DNA of 64,000 bases, taken from NCBI RefSeq assembly GCF_018449635.1, contig NZ_JAAVUV010000007.1:353789-417788 (forward strand), read 5' to 3'. The notes beneath the pieces are model-generated. The model saw only the letters and a program-made list of their open reading frames with translations. It made no database searches and was not told the DNA's origin. This DNA comes from Caballeronia sp. dw_276 (GTDB lineage Bacteria > Pseudomonadota > Gammaproteobacteria > Burkholderiales > Burkholderiaceae). The position numbers and the translations under genes are program-made. Positions 21,801 to 27,710 of the stretch are shown piece after piece (the stretch's first letter is position 1; each line of letters starts with the position of its first letter).

Positions 21801-22035
21801 TCCCTGTGCACGCCGCCCATGCCGCAGGATTGTCCGCGAGGAACAAGGCCGCTGTGGCAAGCGCCATGACCAATGGCTTCTGAAAGCCAACGCCAGTTGA
21901 TTCGCCGAATCCGCCCGACTGGCTTATCGATACACCCCGCGCTGAAGGCCCTTTGCAATTGCTTTTCGCCAGTTCGGACGTGACAACGTAAGCACCCTGG
22001 GACTTACTCCAGACCACGCGATAAACCTTGCTCAT
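9817..22035 (-). CDS. Giant autotransporter (type Va) with PATR-type repeat passenger
   Basis: 4072 residues. The N-terminus is an extended signal peptide (ESPR: MSKVYRVVWSKSQGAYVVTSE) followed by a hydrophobic stretch and cleavage near ADNPAAWA. A beta-helical passenger of about 3700 residues follows, dominated by passenger-associated-transport-type repeats (GGIVKQGTGTETLTGANTFTGG). A Cys pair (ASCLDD, GACNLKP) precedes the C-terminal autotransporter barrel (about residues 3790-4072), which ends in the aromatic LMWRF expected for BAM insertion. It is presumably displayed on the cell surface as an adhesin or biofilm factor; no protease or lipase motif was seen. GAGGGAA precedes the ATG. It is monocistronic. 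Confidence 0.95.
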   Translation of the reverse strand: MSKVYRVVWSKSQGAYVVTSELAKSNCKGPSARGVSISQSGGFGESTGVGFQKPLVMALATAALFLADNPAAWAACTGSAPTVTCNGTANPLAPSYANSASGLAVTVAPGATVGVLLGVGGTAMSLTGSGVTLDNQGRIDPSLLGTIGLLSSGTFIGNGVTSGNVSVTNSGIMNGTTGLLGVNLSGLTGMALAVQNITGGVTNITNSGTIGASSILGVSVVPSDAPVVAVYGGGQANVVNTSTGVITGRVGLQASATPGAGNTFVNAGTINGSVNMGANGTNTFTAVTDSSVNAASGIGLSLGVIGVNVGFAATGVVDGGLGGNNTLVLQNAVTGTGAGTSGTGTFASGTYIDFQHLKVNSGTWTLNGPLGGLVDTTLAGGIAGFNDNAAFGSGPLTSAGGTIQANTAGLNVANNATLQTGGLTVQGPNALTMSGVLSGAGGLIKSDAGALTLTGSNSYTGGTALNGGSIIVGNAQALGGGALSVGGAAALDSTAPLTLGNAIGIGSGNALTLTGSNNLTLTGAISGAGSLVKTGAATVTVGTPATYTGGTTISGGRFAVGAGGSLAATGAVNLSGPGANFDISTSAGNQTIGALSGIAGTSVALGANTLAFGDATSQTFAGSIGGTGGISKQGAGTETLSGANTFTGGTNISSGTVALGAGGSLASTGAVNLSGASTGFDISASGANQAIGSLSGVAGSAVLLGANSLTFGDTPNQTFAGSIGGTGGIVKRGAGTETLTAANTFTGGTTINAGTLALGAGGSLAATGAVNTASVGAGLDISGASGNQTIGSLGGVTGSTVALGGNTLTLGDASNRSFGGVIGGTGGIVKQGTGTETLSGANTFSGGTTINAGTLALGAGGSLLSTGAVSTAVTGSGLDISGASGPQTIGSLGGATGSTVTLGANTLSFGDATSRTFGGAIGGTGGIVKQGTGTETLTGANTFTGGTTINAGALALSAGGSLASAGSVNTAAAGTAFDISGAAGPQSIGGLSGAAGSAVSLGGNSLTLGDAANHVFSGVVNGTGGIVKQGAGTETFTAANAFTGGATINAGTLALGAGGSLASTSAVNTAGAGAGFDISGASGPQTIGSLAGLSGSTVTLGTNSLTLGDATNRTFGGAIGGTGGIVKQGSGTETLTGANTFTGGTTINAGTLALGTGGSLLSTSAVNVAGAGAALDIGAGGAQTIGSLAGSAGSTVALGANPLTFGDATNQTFGGAITGTGGLIKQGAGTETLTGANTFSGAVTINAGTLAIGAGGSVAATSLVNVAGPGAAFDISTAGSNQIIGALAGTAGSTVALGGNSLTLGDTTNRTFGGTIGGTGGIVKLGTGTETLTGANTFTGGATINAGTLALGAGGSLASTSAVNTADVGARFDISGASGPQTIGSLAGSTGSTVALGANSLTLGDATNQTFGGVIGGSGGLIKQGAGTEILTSANTFSGGTTINAGTLALGAGGGLLSTGAVNVAGVNAALDISAGGAQIIGSLAGSAGSAVALGGNSLTFGDATNRTFGGAIAGTGGLIKLGAGTETLTGANSFTGGTAINAGTLALGAGGSLASSGTVNTAAAGTAFDISAASGPQTIGGLAGAAGSTVTLGANSMTFGDTANHAFNGVIGGTGGIVKQGSGAETLTAAQTFTGGTTIGAGRLTLGAGGSLASTGAVNTASVGSVFDISTAAGNQTIGSLAGVSGSAIALGANSLTFGDATSQTFGGAIDGTGALIKQGTGTQTLTGTNTYTGGTTINAGTLALGAGGSLLATGAVNVAGAGSSLDISAATGDQTIGSLSGVTGSSVALGGNSLTFGNATNQTFGGSIGGAGGLIKQGAGTQTLTGANTFTGGTAIGAGSLVLGAGGTLASTGAVDLSGVGAGLDISASGNQTIGSLAGVSGSTVALGGSTLTFGDATDQTFAGSISGTGGVVKQGSGAETFTGVNTYTGDTDINAGTLVVGIGGSLSQAGTVNVGAGAGLDISAGGTQTIGSLQGAAGSTITLGSNTLTLGDATDQTFSGAIGGAGGLIKQGTGKETLTGANTFTGGTTINAGTLALGAGGSLASTGAVNVASAGAAFDLSGASGDQTIGSLAGVTGSTVALGGHSLTFGDATNQVFGGAIGGTGGIVKQGTGTETLTGANTFSGGTTINAGTLALSAGGSLSSAGAVNVAGAGAALDIANATGPQTIGSLGGAAGSTVALGANTLTLGDATNQTFGGAIGGTGGIVKQGSGTETLTGANTFTGGTTINAGTLAVGAGGSLSSTGAVNVAGVGAALDIAAGGNQTIGSLAGVAGSTVALGANTLTLGDTTNQTFAGALGGTGGIVKQGTGTETLTGANTYTGGTTINAGTLAVGAGGSLASTGAVDVAGVGSTLDLSAAGNQTIGSLSGIGGSTLALGGNTLTFGDSTDTTFAGVISGAGGVVKEGTGTATFTGANTYTGDTDINAGTLVVGAGGSLSQAGTVNVGANAGLDISAGGAQSIGSLHGAAGSTITLGANNLTLGDATNQTFDGAIGGTGGLIKQGTGTETLTGVNTFTGATTINAGTLALSGAGNLAPTGAVDVAAAGASFDISGANGGRTIGSLAGVTGSTVALGANTLTFGNGANLTFGGVIGGTGGIVKQGAGTETLTAVQTFTGGTTINAGTLALGAGGSLASTGAVNTASLGAGFDISGASGNQTIGSLGGAAGSTVTLGANSLTLGDATDQTFGGAINGTGGIVKQGTGTETLTGANTFTGGTTINAGTLALGAGGSLSSTGAVNTAASGTSFDIAAAGNQTIGSLAGATGSAVALGANTLTFGDTTSQTFGGVIGGTGGIVKQGSGTETLGAVNTYTGDTTINAGALALGAGGSIAASGTVNVAGASAGLDISAAGNQSIGSLAGVTGSTVSLGGNTLTLGAASDQTFGGVIGGTGGIVKQGTGTEILTGTNTYTGGTTINAGTLQLGNGGTSGSVIGNITNNGTLGIDYSNDLNTAIVVSGTGGLVKDGAGTLTLTGTNTFTGGTTIKDGTLALGAGGSLSTTGAVNTAASGAGFDISAAGNQTVGSLAGAAGSTVTLGGNSLTLGDATNQTFGGAINGTGGIVKQGTGTETLTGANTFTGSTTINAGTLALGAGGSLSATGAVNTAAAGAGLDISGASGNQAIGSLSGATGSTVTLGGNTLNFGDATNQTFGGVIGGAGGIVKQGTGTQTLTAGNTFTGGTTINAGTLALGAGGSLSATGVVNTAASGAGFDIAAAGNQTIGSLSGATGSTVTLGGNTLTLGDASSQTFSGSIGGTGRIVKQGSGNETLAGANTFSGGAVLNAGTLTLGNGAALGTGALTVTGPATLDNTTAITVGNAVNLGTGVTIGGTADLTLSGAVSGAGGLTKDGGSNLTLGGSNTYSGGTTLNDGTITLASSTALGTGPLTLNSGTLNTNGNGLTLGSLNGNSSGGSLDLGAGALTVNGGGNYAGAITGSGSLIKGGTDTLTLTGDNTFSGGTTVNAGILQLGNGGTTGSVSGNIINNGTVAFNHSAAITYGGVISGTGGVVKDGSGQLNLNGTSTYSGPTSVNGGTLAVNGSIGNSTVTVNSGGTLGGTGKVGGLIVNTGGTAAPGSANTTLNVGGNVSFAPGSTYQVQVNPQPQGNLIEASGAATLGGGTVQVKPSTGTYAPNTTYTILTAGGGVTGTFTDTVSSLAFLTPTLGYGPNSVFLTLKPNGNSFADVATTQNQRAAGTALTAMGPGTPIYDALITQDKPTARIALNNMSGEIHASAKSVLLDDSHYIRDAVSDRMRQALSPSEGALAALASGPASCLDDASDGIDKPVADTTSRGACNLKPRLSPVAWGQAFGSQGRLGGDGNAASVDRSSTGFVIGADTAINDTWRVGAAGGVGHTSFDTSAQNASSSIDSYHLALYGGAQFGALAVRVGSAYTWNHVRVDRNAGFAGFSDNPSSSYNAGTAQVFGETGYAIPVGNVALEPFAGLAYVNLHTDGFTENGGAAALQSGNDTQNLVYSTLGVRAATRLDLSGSTAVTPRAMVGWRHAFGDVTPTSRLAFSGSSTTFSVAGVPIAHDTAVVEVGLDVNVGKSATLGISYSGQYGGGYRDNAIQGNLMWRF
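12230..20400 (-). repeat. 27 tandem ~99-residue (about 300-bp) coding repeats in the autotransporter
   Basis: Counting the motif Q-[TSA]-[IV]-G-[SAG]-L-x-G by eye gives 27 occurrences, about 300 bp apart, between roughly 20.27 and 12.37 kb. Each unit holds a FGDATNQTF block, GGTGGIVKQG, a TLTGANTFTGGTTINAGTL block, GAGGSLASTGAVN and the QTIGSL block. Some units are irregular: four carry TYTGDTDINAGTLVV-type variants, and near 13.1-13.2 kb an extra insertion (GGTSGSVIGNITNNGTLGID) breaks the register. At the DNA level the copies are similar enough that assembly collapse and recombination are both possible. Confidence 0.85.
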
Positions 22036-22432
22036 TATTCCCTCGCTCTATTAGGTAGAGTGGAAGACGCCTTTGCAAATGCAGCGCCGATTGACTATCG
22101 ATAAATCGCGGACGACACAATGCCGCGCACTGAATGCGCCGGTTTAAACCAACGAGGTGTCCGGATTTATATGGGCGAGCTTTTCCAGCCGCCTGCTGGT
22201 GGCATTTCAAGCCTGGTATTAGTTTTCGATGCTTAACGGCGCCAGCGAATTTCTCCGCGAGCGCGCAGAATCAAGCTCGCCAAATGCACCTTCGTGCGAT
22301 CGACGTGATAGGGCGTGCGCTTACAACAGCGATTAACTGTGACATGGGCGTGAATCCCTCGGTTCTCTCTCGTTCTCATATTTGGCTTTTTCAGCCTTTG
22401 TCTGGAGAATGACAAGCTTTACAAGATATTTC

Positions 22433-22446
22433 AACAAATATTTGTT
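22433..22446. promoter_or_regulatory. Perfect 14-bp palindrome, candidate operator
   Basis: AACAAATATTTGTT is fully symmetric and sits in the AT-rich part of the region, about 590 bp upstream of the autotransporter start. It could be a binding site for a homodimeric regulator or simply an AT-rich coincidence; no cognate regulator is obvious nearby. Confidence 0.3.
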
Positions 22447-22718
22447 ATCACTTGATCCCGCTGTTTCAAGGCGCAAGCGTTCAGACGCTGCAAACAGCTG
22501 CGCGAAAAGGGTAAACCGCCTTTGGGATTAAAACCGGGATATTCAGAGGAGCAGCACTAGGTAACGAAAAACCGGGTTACACCATCAATCAAACCGAAAA
22601 CCGATGGTCTATTAAATCTTTCAAACTGGTTTGTTGCAGTGCAATCGGAGAGCGGGAATCAGTTGTGGAAGCGGCGATTAATTTGCATGATCTACTGCGA
22701 GAGGGATTTATGCGAATA

Positions 22719-22768
22719 TGAAACTTCGTTTCACTAATGCCGCGTGCTTTCAGGGTAAACACGCGGCA
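22719..22768 (-). terminator. Two consecutive hairpins after the liv-M81 operon
   Basis: Eighteen bases beyond the M81 stop codon a perfect 9-bp stem (TGCCGCGTG / CACGCGGCA, 13-nt loop, 22738-22768) is followed by a second 6-bp stem (TGAAAC / GTTTCA, 22719-22733). No U-tract follows on the minus strand, so this may be a transcript 3'-end stabiliser or a weak or Rho-assisted terminator rather than a classical one. Confidence 0.5.
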
Positions 22769-22785
22769 CTTGAGATGAATAATCG

Positions 22786-24264
22786 TTACCAGCCGACCCT
22801 CGCATCCAGCGGATAAACAGGCCGTTGTACATTTCCGAAATCAAACAGGCTGAAATCCGAACTGGTCACGCCCCGGCTATCGCACTCGACCAGACCTTTT
22901 GCAATGGGCACGAATACCGGGCGGCAATACATCCGCGATTTAAGAATAAGAAAGGCCGCGCGGCGTGGATCAATGCCCACGCTTTCAAATACGCCAAGAT
23001 CCCATGGTTCGTGCGTGCGCTCGGTCAGGACGATTTTCGCGACGCCGGTATCAAGCACCGCCGCCCGGCCCATATACGCGCGCTGTCCCGTGTACGTCGG
23101 TCCGCTGATCACGTATTCGCCGTCGGTGAGCGCGCGTACCACGCCCGTAAGCGCGACCGGCGCATGCGGATGCGCGGCACGCCCCGCTAGCTTGTTCCCC
23201 ACGTCCAGCGTGACGGTTGCGCCCACGCCTGCAGCAATTAGCGTGGCGACTGCCTCGGGATCGCATAGCGGCCCCATCACGATGCCCGTCATGCCCTGGC
23301 GGACGGCTTCCTCGTAGACATCCATGGTGTCGCACGTGCCGCCCGACATGCAGTTGTCGCCGTGATCGAGCAGGAGCACGGGTTTATCGGCGTTACGGGC
23401 GAGCGCAGCGCCTTCGACCACGGAATCCGCCAGCGACGGACTGCGATAAAGAAACTCCTCGCGCTCGTCCCAGATCTGCCGGGCAATGCGCTCGGCCACG
23501 CGCGCCGCCGCTTCGCGATCGCCGTCACCCACCACGACCACACTGATGCACGGCCTGGCGATATCGGCGAGAGAAAATCCCGCCAGTATGGAAACGGCCA
23601 GCATGCCCTCGCGTTCTGCCTCCTGCGCGGCCTCCACCGCGCGCTTCATCGCGCCAGCGGCGCTCGCGCTGCGCAGCGTGTGCGTCATCAGCGGCGGTTG
23701 CGACCAGGCGATCACGGGACGCGACCGCCCCTCCAGCAAATCGAAGAAAAGCCTTGCCGCGTGCGCGCCGCACTCATACATGTCCACGTGCGGATAGGTC
23801 TTGAAGCTCACCATGACGTCGGCGTTATCGATCATCTTTTGCGTGACGTTCGCGTGCAGGTCGAGCGCAACCGCAATAGGCGCATTGGGCAGCGCGGCGC
23901 GAACGCGTTCAAGCAGATCCCCTTCGCCATCGTTGGAATTCTCCGCGACCATCGCGCCGTGCAGGTCGAGCATGACGGCGTCGCAGCCCTGTGCCGCGTC
24001 GATGATCGCGTTGCAGATCGCGTTGTAGGCAGCGGCCGCAACAGGACCGCTCGGATTCGCCGATGCCGATACCGGCGTGACGATTTGCGCGCCCGCCTTT
24101 TCGGCTGCATCGATAAAGGCGGACATCGCGGTCTGCATGCCCTTGTTCTCGCGATACGCGTCTTCGCCATAAACCGGACCGTTGCGGCCAAACGCTTTCA
24201 GCGGCGTGGCCACCGGCGAGAACGTGTTGGTCTCGTGATTCATGCGGGCAATAAGGATTTTCAT
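22786..24264 (-). CDS. M81 family metallopeptidase (MlrC-like)
   Basis: 492 residues starting MKILIARMNHETNTFSP, the typical N-terminus of the microcystinase C (MlrC)/DUF1485 family. The conserved metal-site regions MLDLHGAMV, ALDLHANVT and the later LLLDHGDNCMSGGTCDT are present. GGAAG lies 4-5 nt before the ATG. MlrC cleaves linearised microcystin; most homologues outside Sphingomonas have unknown peptide or amide substrates. Here it is the last gene of an importer operon (37-bp gap after livF), which suggests it processes whatever that importer brings in. It is likely cytoplasmic, as no signal peptide is visible. Confidence 0.85.
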   Translation of the reverse strand: MKILIARMNHETNTFSPVATPLKAFGRNGPVYGEDAYRENKGMQTAMSAFIDAAEKAGAQIVTPVSASANPSGPVAAAAYNAICNAIIDAAQGCDAVMLDLHGAMVAENSNDGEGDLLERVRAALPNAPIAVALDLHANVTQKMIDNADVMVSFKTYPHVDMYECGAHAARLFFDLLEGRSRPVIAWSQPPLMTHTLRSASAAGAMKRAVEAAQEAEREGMLAVSILAGFSLADIARPCISVVVVGDGDREAAARVAERIARQIWDEREEFLYRSPSLADSVVEGAALARNADKPVLLLDHGDNCMSGGTCDTMDVYEEAVRQGMTGIVMGPLCDPEAVATLIAAGVGATVTLDVGNKLAGRAAHPHAPVALTGVVRALTDGEYVISGPTYTGQRAYMGRAAVLDTGVAKIVLTERTHEPWDLGVFESVGIDPRRAAFLILKSRMYCRPVFVPIAKGLVECDSRGVTSSDFSLFDFGNVQRPVYPLDARVGW

Positions 24265-24301
24265 GCGGCTTCCAGTCAGATGATTCGGATCACGAAGTTT
24301 T

Positions 24302-25009
24302 TCAGACAACGCCTACGCCGAGGTAGCGGTCCTTGATCGCATCGTCGCGGGTGAACGCAGCGTTATCGCCTTCATAGACAATGCGTCCTTGCTCGATGAT
24401 GGTGTGACGGTCCGCCAATTGCGTGCAGACTTCGAGGTTCTGTTCAACCAGCAAGATGGCGATGCCCGCCTGCTTGATCAGCTTGAGTTGCGCGACAATC
24501 TCTTCCACTATCACGGGCGCGAGACCTTCCACGGGTTCATCGAGCATGAGCAGCCGCGGGTGATTCATCAGCGCCCGTCCAATAGCCAGCATCTGCTGTT
24601 CGCCGCCGGAAAGTTGCGCGCCGCCGTTGGTGCGGCGTTCTTTCAGGCGCGGAAAAATGCGGTAGATATCGGCGAGTTGCCACGGAGAATCGCGGCGCGC
24701 GCCAAGCTTCAGATTCTCTTCCACGCTGAGCAACCGGAAGACGCCACGATGCTCCGGGACGAAGCACACGCCCGATGCTGCAATCCGGTGCGACGGCGAT
24801 TTTCCGATATCCGCGCCCTTGAACTTCACGCTGCCGCGCTGCGGCGCAACCACGCTGGCAATGGTTTTCAGTGTGGTGGATTTGCCCGCGCCGTTGCGCC
24901 CGAGAAGCGTGACCGTCTCTCCTTCGCCAATACTCAGCGATACACCCTGCAGGATGTGGCTCTTGCCATAAAACGCGTGGACGTCCTGCACATCGAGAAT
25001 CATGCTCAT
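24302..25009 (-). CDS. livF: Branched-chain-amino-acid-type ABC transporter ATPase (LivF-like)
   Basis: 235 residues. Walker A GRNGAGKST, signature LSGGEQQMLAIGRALM, Walker B LLMLDEPVEGLAP and the switch His region are intact. The short C-terminus matches LivF rather than LivG. Its ATG overlaps the livG stop (ATGA). It works with the LivG, LivM and LivH homologues in the inner membrane. The HAAT family also carries urea, amides and aromatic acids, so the substrate need not be leucine, isoleucine or valine. Confidence 0.9.
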   Translation of the reverse strand: MSMILDVQDVHAFYGKSHILQGVSLSIGEGETVTLLGRNGAGKSTTLKTIASVVAPQRGSVKFKGADIGKSPSHRIAASGVCFVPEHRGVFRLLSVEENLKLGARRDSPWQLADIYRIFPRLKERRTNGGAQLSGGEQQMLAIGRALMNHPRLLMLDEPVEGLAPVIVEEIVAQLKLIKQAGIAILLVEQNLEVCTQLADRHTIIEQGRIVYEGDNAAFTRDDAIKDRYLGVGVV

Positions 25010-25773
25010 GCGCGGCCTCCGGTGATCATGTTGCCGAGATACGCGCGACGCACGCGTTCGTCGCCACGGATATCGTCGGGTCGTCCTTCAACCAGCACGC
25101 GTCCCTGCTGCATGACGGTGATGGTGTCGGAGATGTCCATCACGATCCCCATGTTGTGCTCGATCAGCACGACCGTATAGTCGTCGCGCAGGCCGCGGAT
25201 GAGCTGCTTCATATCGTCGAGATCGTCGATACCCATGCCCGACGTCGGCTCATCGAGGAAGATCGCTTTGGGGCGGGCCGCGAGCGCCATGCCGACCTCG
25301 AGCCTGCGTTGCTGACCATGTGAGAGCGCACCGGCGAGTGTCCCCGCAAAGCGCGTCAACGCGAGACGCTCCAGAATAGGATTGACAACGTCCTCGTGCT
25401 CGAGCGCGCCGCGCGGGGGCATCCATGCGTTGAGCGCGCGCTTCGAATCGACGCCCTGCACCGCGACGCGCAAATTTTCGCGCACGCTCAGATTTGCAAA
25501 CAGGCTCGTCACCTGAAACGATCGCGCGATGCCGCGTTTCACGCGCCGGTAATCCGCTTCGCGCGTGACGTCGTGACCGTCGAACACGATGTTGCCGGAC
25601 GTGATCGGCAACGTTCCCGTGAGGACGTGAAACAGCGTGGTCTTGCCCGCGCCGTTCGGACCGATCACCGAATGCACCGTGCGAGGCATGATGCGCAGCG
25701 TGACATCGTCGAGCGCGGTGAACTTGCCATAGCGTTTGGTCACGCCCTTTGCATGCAGGATAGGGTCGCTCAC
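25006..25773 (-). CDS. livG: Branched-chain-amino-acid-type ABC transporter ATPase (LivG-like)
   Basis: 255 residues from a GTG start (VSDPILHAKGVTKRYGKF) that overlaps the livM stop as GTGA. Walker A GPNGAGKTT, signature LSHGQQRRLEVGMALA (the H in LSHGQ is usual in LivG), and Walker B AIFLDEPTSGMG. The C-terminal extension (RVRRAYLGN) is also typical of LivG. The frame is open for 167 codons upstream, but that part is the antisense-like shadow of livM and is not translated protein. Confidence 0.9.
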   Translation of the reverse strand: MSDPILHAKGVTKRYGKFTALDDVTLRIMPRTVHSVIGPNGAGKTTLFHVLTGTLPITSGNIVFDGHDVTREADYRRVKRGIARSFQVTSLFANLSVRENLRVAVQGVDSKRALNAWMPPRGALEHEDVVNPILERLALTRFAGTLAGALSHGQQRRLEVGMALAARPKAIFLDEPTSGMGIDDLDDMKQLIRGLRDDYTVVLIEHNMGIVMDISDTITVMQQGRVLVEGRPDDIRGDERVRRAYLGNMITGGRA

Positions 25774-26792
25774 GAGACCTCCGTATTGCCGCGCGCGCGG
25801 CGTTGCTTCAGCCGCTGCACGATGCGCTCGCCAAGCCCCCACAAGCCCCGCTGCATGAACAGGCTCACCGCGATCAGCACCAGTCCGAGCAGCAGGAGCC
25901 AGCGCGGCCACAAGGTCGAAAGCCAGTCGGAAAACAGCACATAAAACGCCGCGCCCAGCACCGAGGCGAACAGATTCCCCGTGCCGCCGATCACCGTCAT
26001 CACGAGGATCATCTCGCTCGTGTGATAGTCGATGTTCGAAAGCGGTGCAATGCCTGTCATCAACGCATGCAATGCGCCGGCGAGTCCTGTGACCGCACCC
26101 GATATGACGAACGCCGCGAGCTTGAAACGCTTGACGTCGTAACCGACCGCTGCGGCGCGCGCTTCGTTGTCGCGGATGGCAAGCAGAGTACGGCCGAACA
26201 CCGAGTGCGAAACACGCATGAGTATCCAGAACGCAAGCAGGAACACCACCGCAACAAACGCATAAAATTGCCACGGCGATGCAAGCGGCACGAGTTGCTT
26301 GCCGAAAAGAGAAAGCGCGGGACGCGGAATGCCGAGCAGGCCGTTGTCACCGCCGGTGAGATCGGGCGACGTATAGGCGAGAAAGTAAAACATCTGTCCG
26401 AACGCAAGCGTCAGCATCACGAAGTACGTGCCGCGCTGGCGGATCGAAAACCAGCCGACAAGCGCAGCGGCCAGTGCGCCGACCAGCATCGCGGCGACTA
26501 GCGCCAACGGGACCTGAAGACCCGTCTTGGTGAGCACGAGACCCGCGCTGTAACTGCCGAGACCAAAAAATATGCCTTGCCCAAAGGACAACAGTCCTGT
26601 CGCGCCGAGCAACAGGTTGCATCCAAGCGCGGCCAGCGCGTACACCAGCACTTCCGTCGCGAGCGATCCTGAGCTGAGCGCAAGCGGCAACAGGCAGACC
26701 ACGATTGCAGCGAACAGGATGAACCGATAGTGAAGCAGCGCTTCCTTGAACGAGCGCTGCGGGGCGCGGGTATCGAGTGGTTTCGAGTTCAT
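25770..26792 (-). CDS. livM: Branched-chain-amino-acid-type ABC transporter permease (LivM-like)
   Basis: 340 residues with about eight to ten predicted membrane segments. The LivM landmark regions are visible: GLLSFGQGIFFGLGSY near the N-terminus and the EAA-like loop AIRDNEARAAAVGYDVKRFKLAAFVISG. The Arg-rich tail (RLKQRRARGNTEV) is cytoplasmic. It overlaps livH by ATGA and livG by GTGA, so the permeases and ATPases are translationally coupled. Confidence 0.9.
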   Translation of the reverse strand: MNSKPLDTRAPQRSFKEALLHYRFILFAAIVVCLLPLALSSGSLATEVLVYALAALGCNLLLGATGLLSFGQGIFFGLGSYSAGLVLTKTGLQVPLALVAAMLVGALAAALVGWFSIRQRGTYFVMLTLAFGQMFYFLAYTSPDLTGGDNGLLGIPRPALSLFGKQLVPLASPWQFYAFVAVVFLLAFWILMRVSHSVFGRTLLAIRDNEARAAAVGYDVKRFKLAAFVISGAVTGLAGALHALMTGIAPLSNIDYHTSEMILVMTVIGGTGNLFASVLGAAFYVLFSDWLSTLWPRWLLLLGLVLIAVSLFMQRGLWGLGERIVQRLKQRRARGNTEVS

Positions 26793-27649
26793 GTGGCCCG
26801 GCCGAGTAGCCCGTTCGGGCGCAGTAAAAGGACGGCCGCCATGGCGACGTAGATCATCAAACGCGCGCCTTCAGGCCACAGCGTGCTCATGACGCTCTGA
26901 ACAATTCCAACCAACAAGCCGCCTACGAGCGCGCCGAGGAAGTTCCCCATCCCGCCGATCACGACGACCACGAACGCCACGCTCAACGCCTCGATTCCCA
27001 TGAACGGATCGACGCCGCGAATGGGCGCGGCCAGCACACCGGCAAGCGCGGCCGTTCCCGCGCCAAGTGCAAATACGAGACTGAATACGCGCAGCACGTT
27101 GATGCCGAGCAGCGCCACCATTTCCGTCGATTCACTGCCCGCACGCACCGCGCTGCCCAGACGTGTCCCTTCCAGCAGCCACCACAGGAGCAACGCGAGA
27201 ATCGCGGTAAAGCCGATCACGAAGAGACGATATTTCGGGTAGATGAAACTGCCCCAGATCACCACGCCGTTCAGGATGTCCGGCACCGGCACGTTATCGC
27301 CGATAGGACCCCAGATGACGATGGTGAGCTCCTGCAGCACGAGCGCAAGTCCCACGGTCACGAGGATATGGAATTCATGCTGTTGCGCGTAGACGTGCCG
27401 CAGGACCAGCTTCTCGGCAACCCACGCAAGCACGCCAACGACTACCGGTACCACGGCAAGCGCGACCCAGAAACTCATAGACCATTGCATGGCCTGATAG
27501 CAGAAATACGCGCCAAGCAAATAAAATGCGCCGTGCGCGAAGTTCACGAAGCGCAATAGCCCGAAGACAATCGACAATCCCACCGCGAGCAGGAAGTACA
27601 GCATCCCGATGCCAATGCCGTTCACGACCTGCAACAAATAAACGTTCAT
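26789..27649 (-). CDS. livH: Branched-chain-amino-acid-type ABC transporter permease (LivH-like)
   Basis: 286 residues, all-helical membrane protein. The N-terminus NGIGIGMLYFLLAVGLSIVFGLLRFVNFAHG is diagnostic of LivH, as is the loop VRAGSESTEMVALLGINVLRVFSLVFALG. It is separated from the binding-protein gene by 61 bp and overlaps livM. It forms the transmembrane channel with LivM. Confidence 0.9.
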   Translation of the reverse strand: MNVYLLQVVNGIGIGMLYFLLAVGLSIVFGLLRFVNFAHGAFYLLGAYFCYQAMQWSMSFWVALAVVPVVVGVLAWVAEKLVLRHVYAQQHEFHILVTVGLALVLQELTIVIWGPIGDNVPVPDILNGVVIWGSFIYPKYRLFVIGFTAILALLLWWLLEGTRLGSAVRAGSESTEMVALLGINVLRVFSLVFALGAGTAALAGVLAAPIRGVDPFMGIEALSVAFVVVVIGGMGNFLGALVGGLLVGIVQSVMSTLWPEGARLMIYVAMAAVLLLRPNGLLGRAT

Positions 27650-27710
27650 GGCTTTTCGTCAGAAATGAATCGATGCGAACGCGCTTGCCCGCGCGCTCGC
27701 CCGCACGCGA

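Larger units (their letters stand above)
22036..22785. other. Long AT-richer intergenic region upstream of the autotransporter
   Basis: About 750 bases with clearly lower GC than the flanks, especially 22400-22720. No convincing gene; the short frames here lack ribosome-binding sites and recognisable composition. It contains a perfect 14-bp palindrome (22433-22446), a looser ACCATC...GATGGT dyad near 22580-22610 and the terminator-like hairpins after the M81 gene. It is the likely control region of the autotransporter gene. Confidence 0.5.

Noticed and set aside
10039..21883. Many long plus-strand open frames (up to about 465 codons) opposite the autotransporter gene
   Set aside because: They are antisense reflections of a GC-rich Gly/Ala/Thr repeat coding sequence, consist of Pro/Val/Ala or Arg/Ala monotony repeated every 99 residues, and lack ribosome-binding sites and recognisable folds.
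25774..26274. 167-codon upstream extension of livG
   Set aside because: It overlaps livM in another frame with Arg/Cys/His-rich nonsense composition; the GTG at 25773 is directly coupled to the livM stop and begins the ATPase domain.
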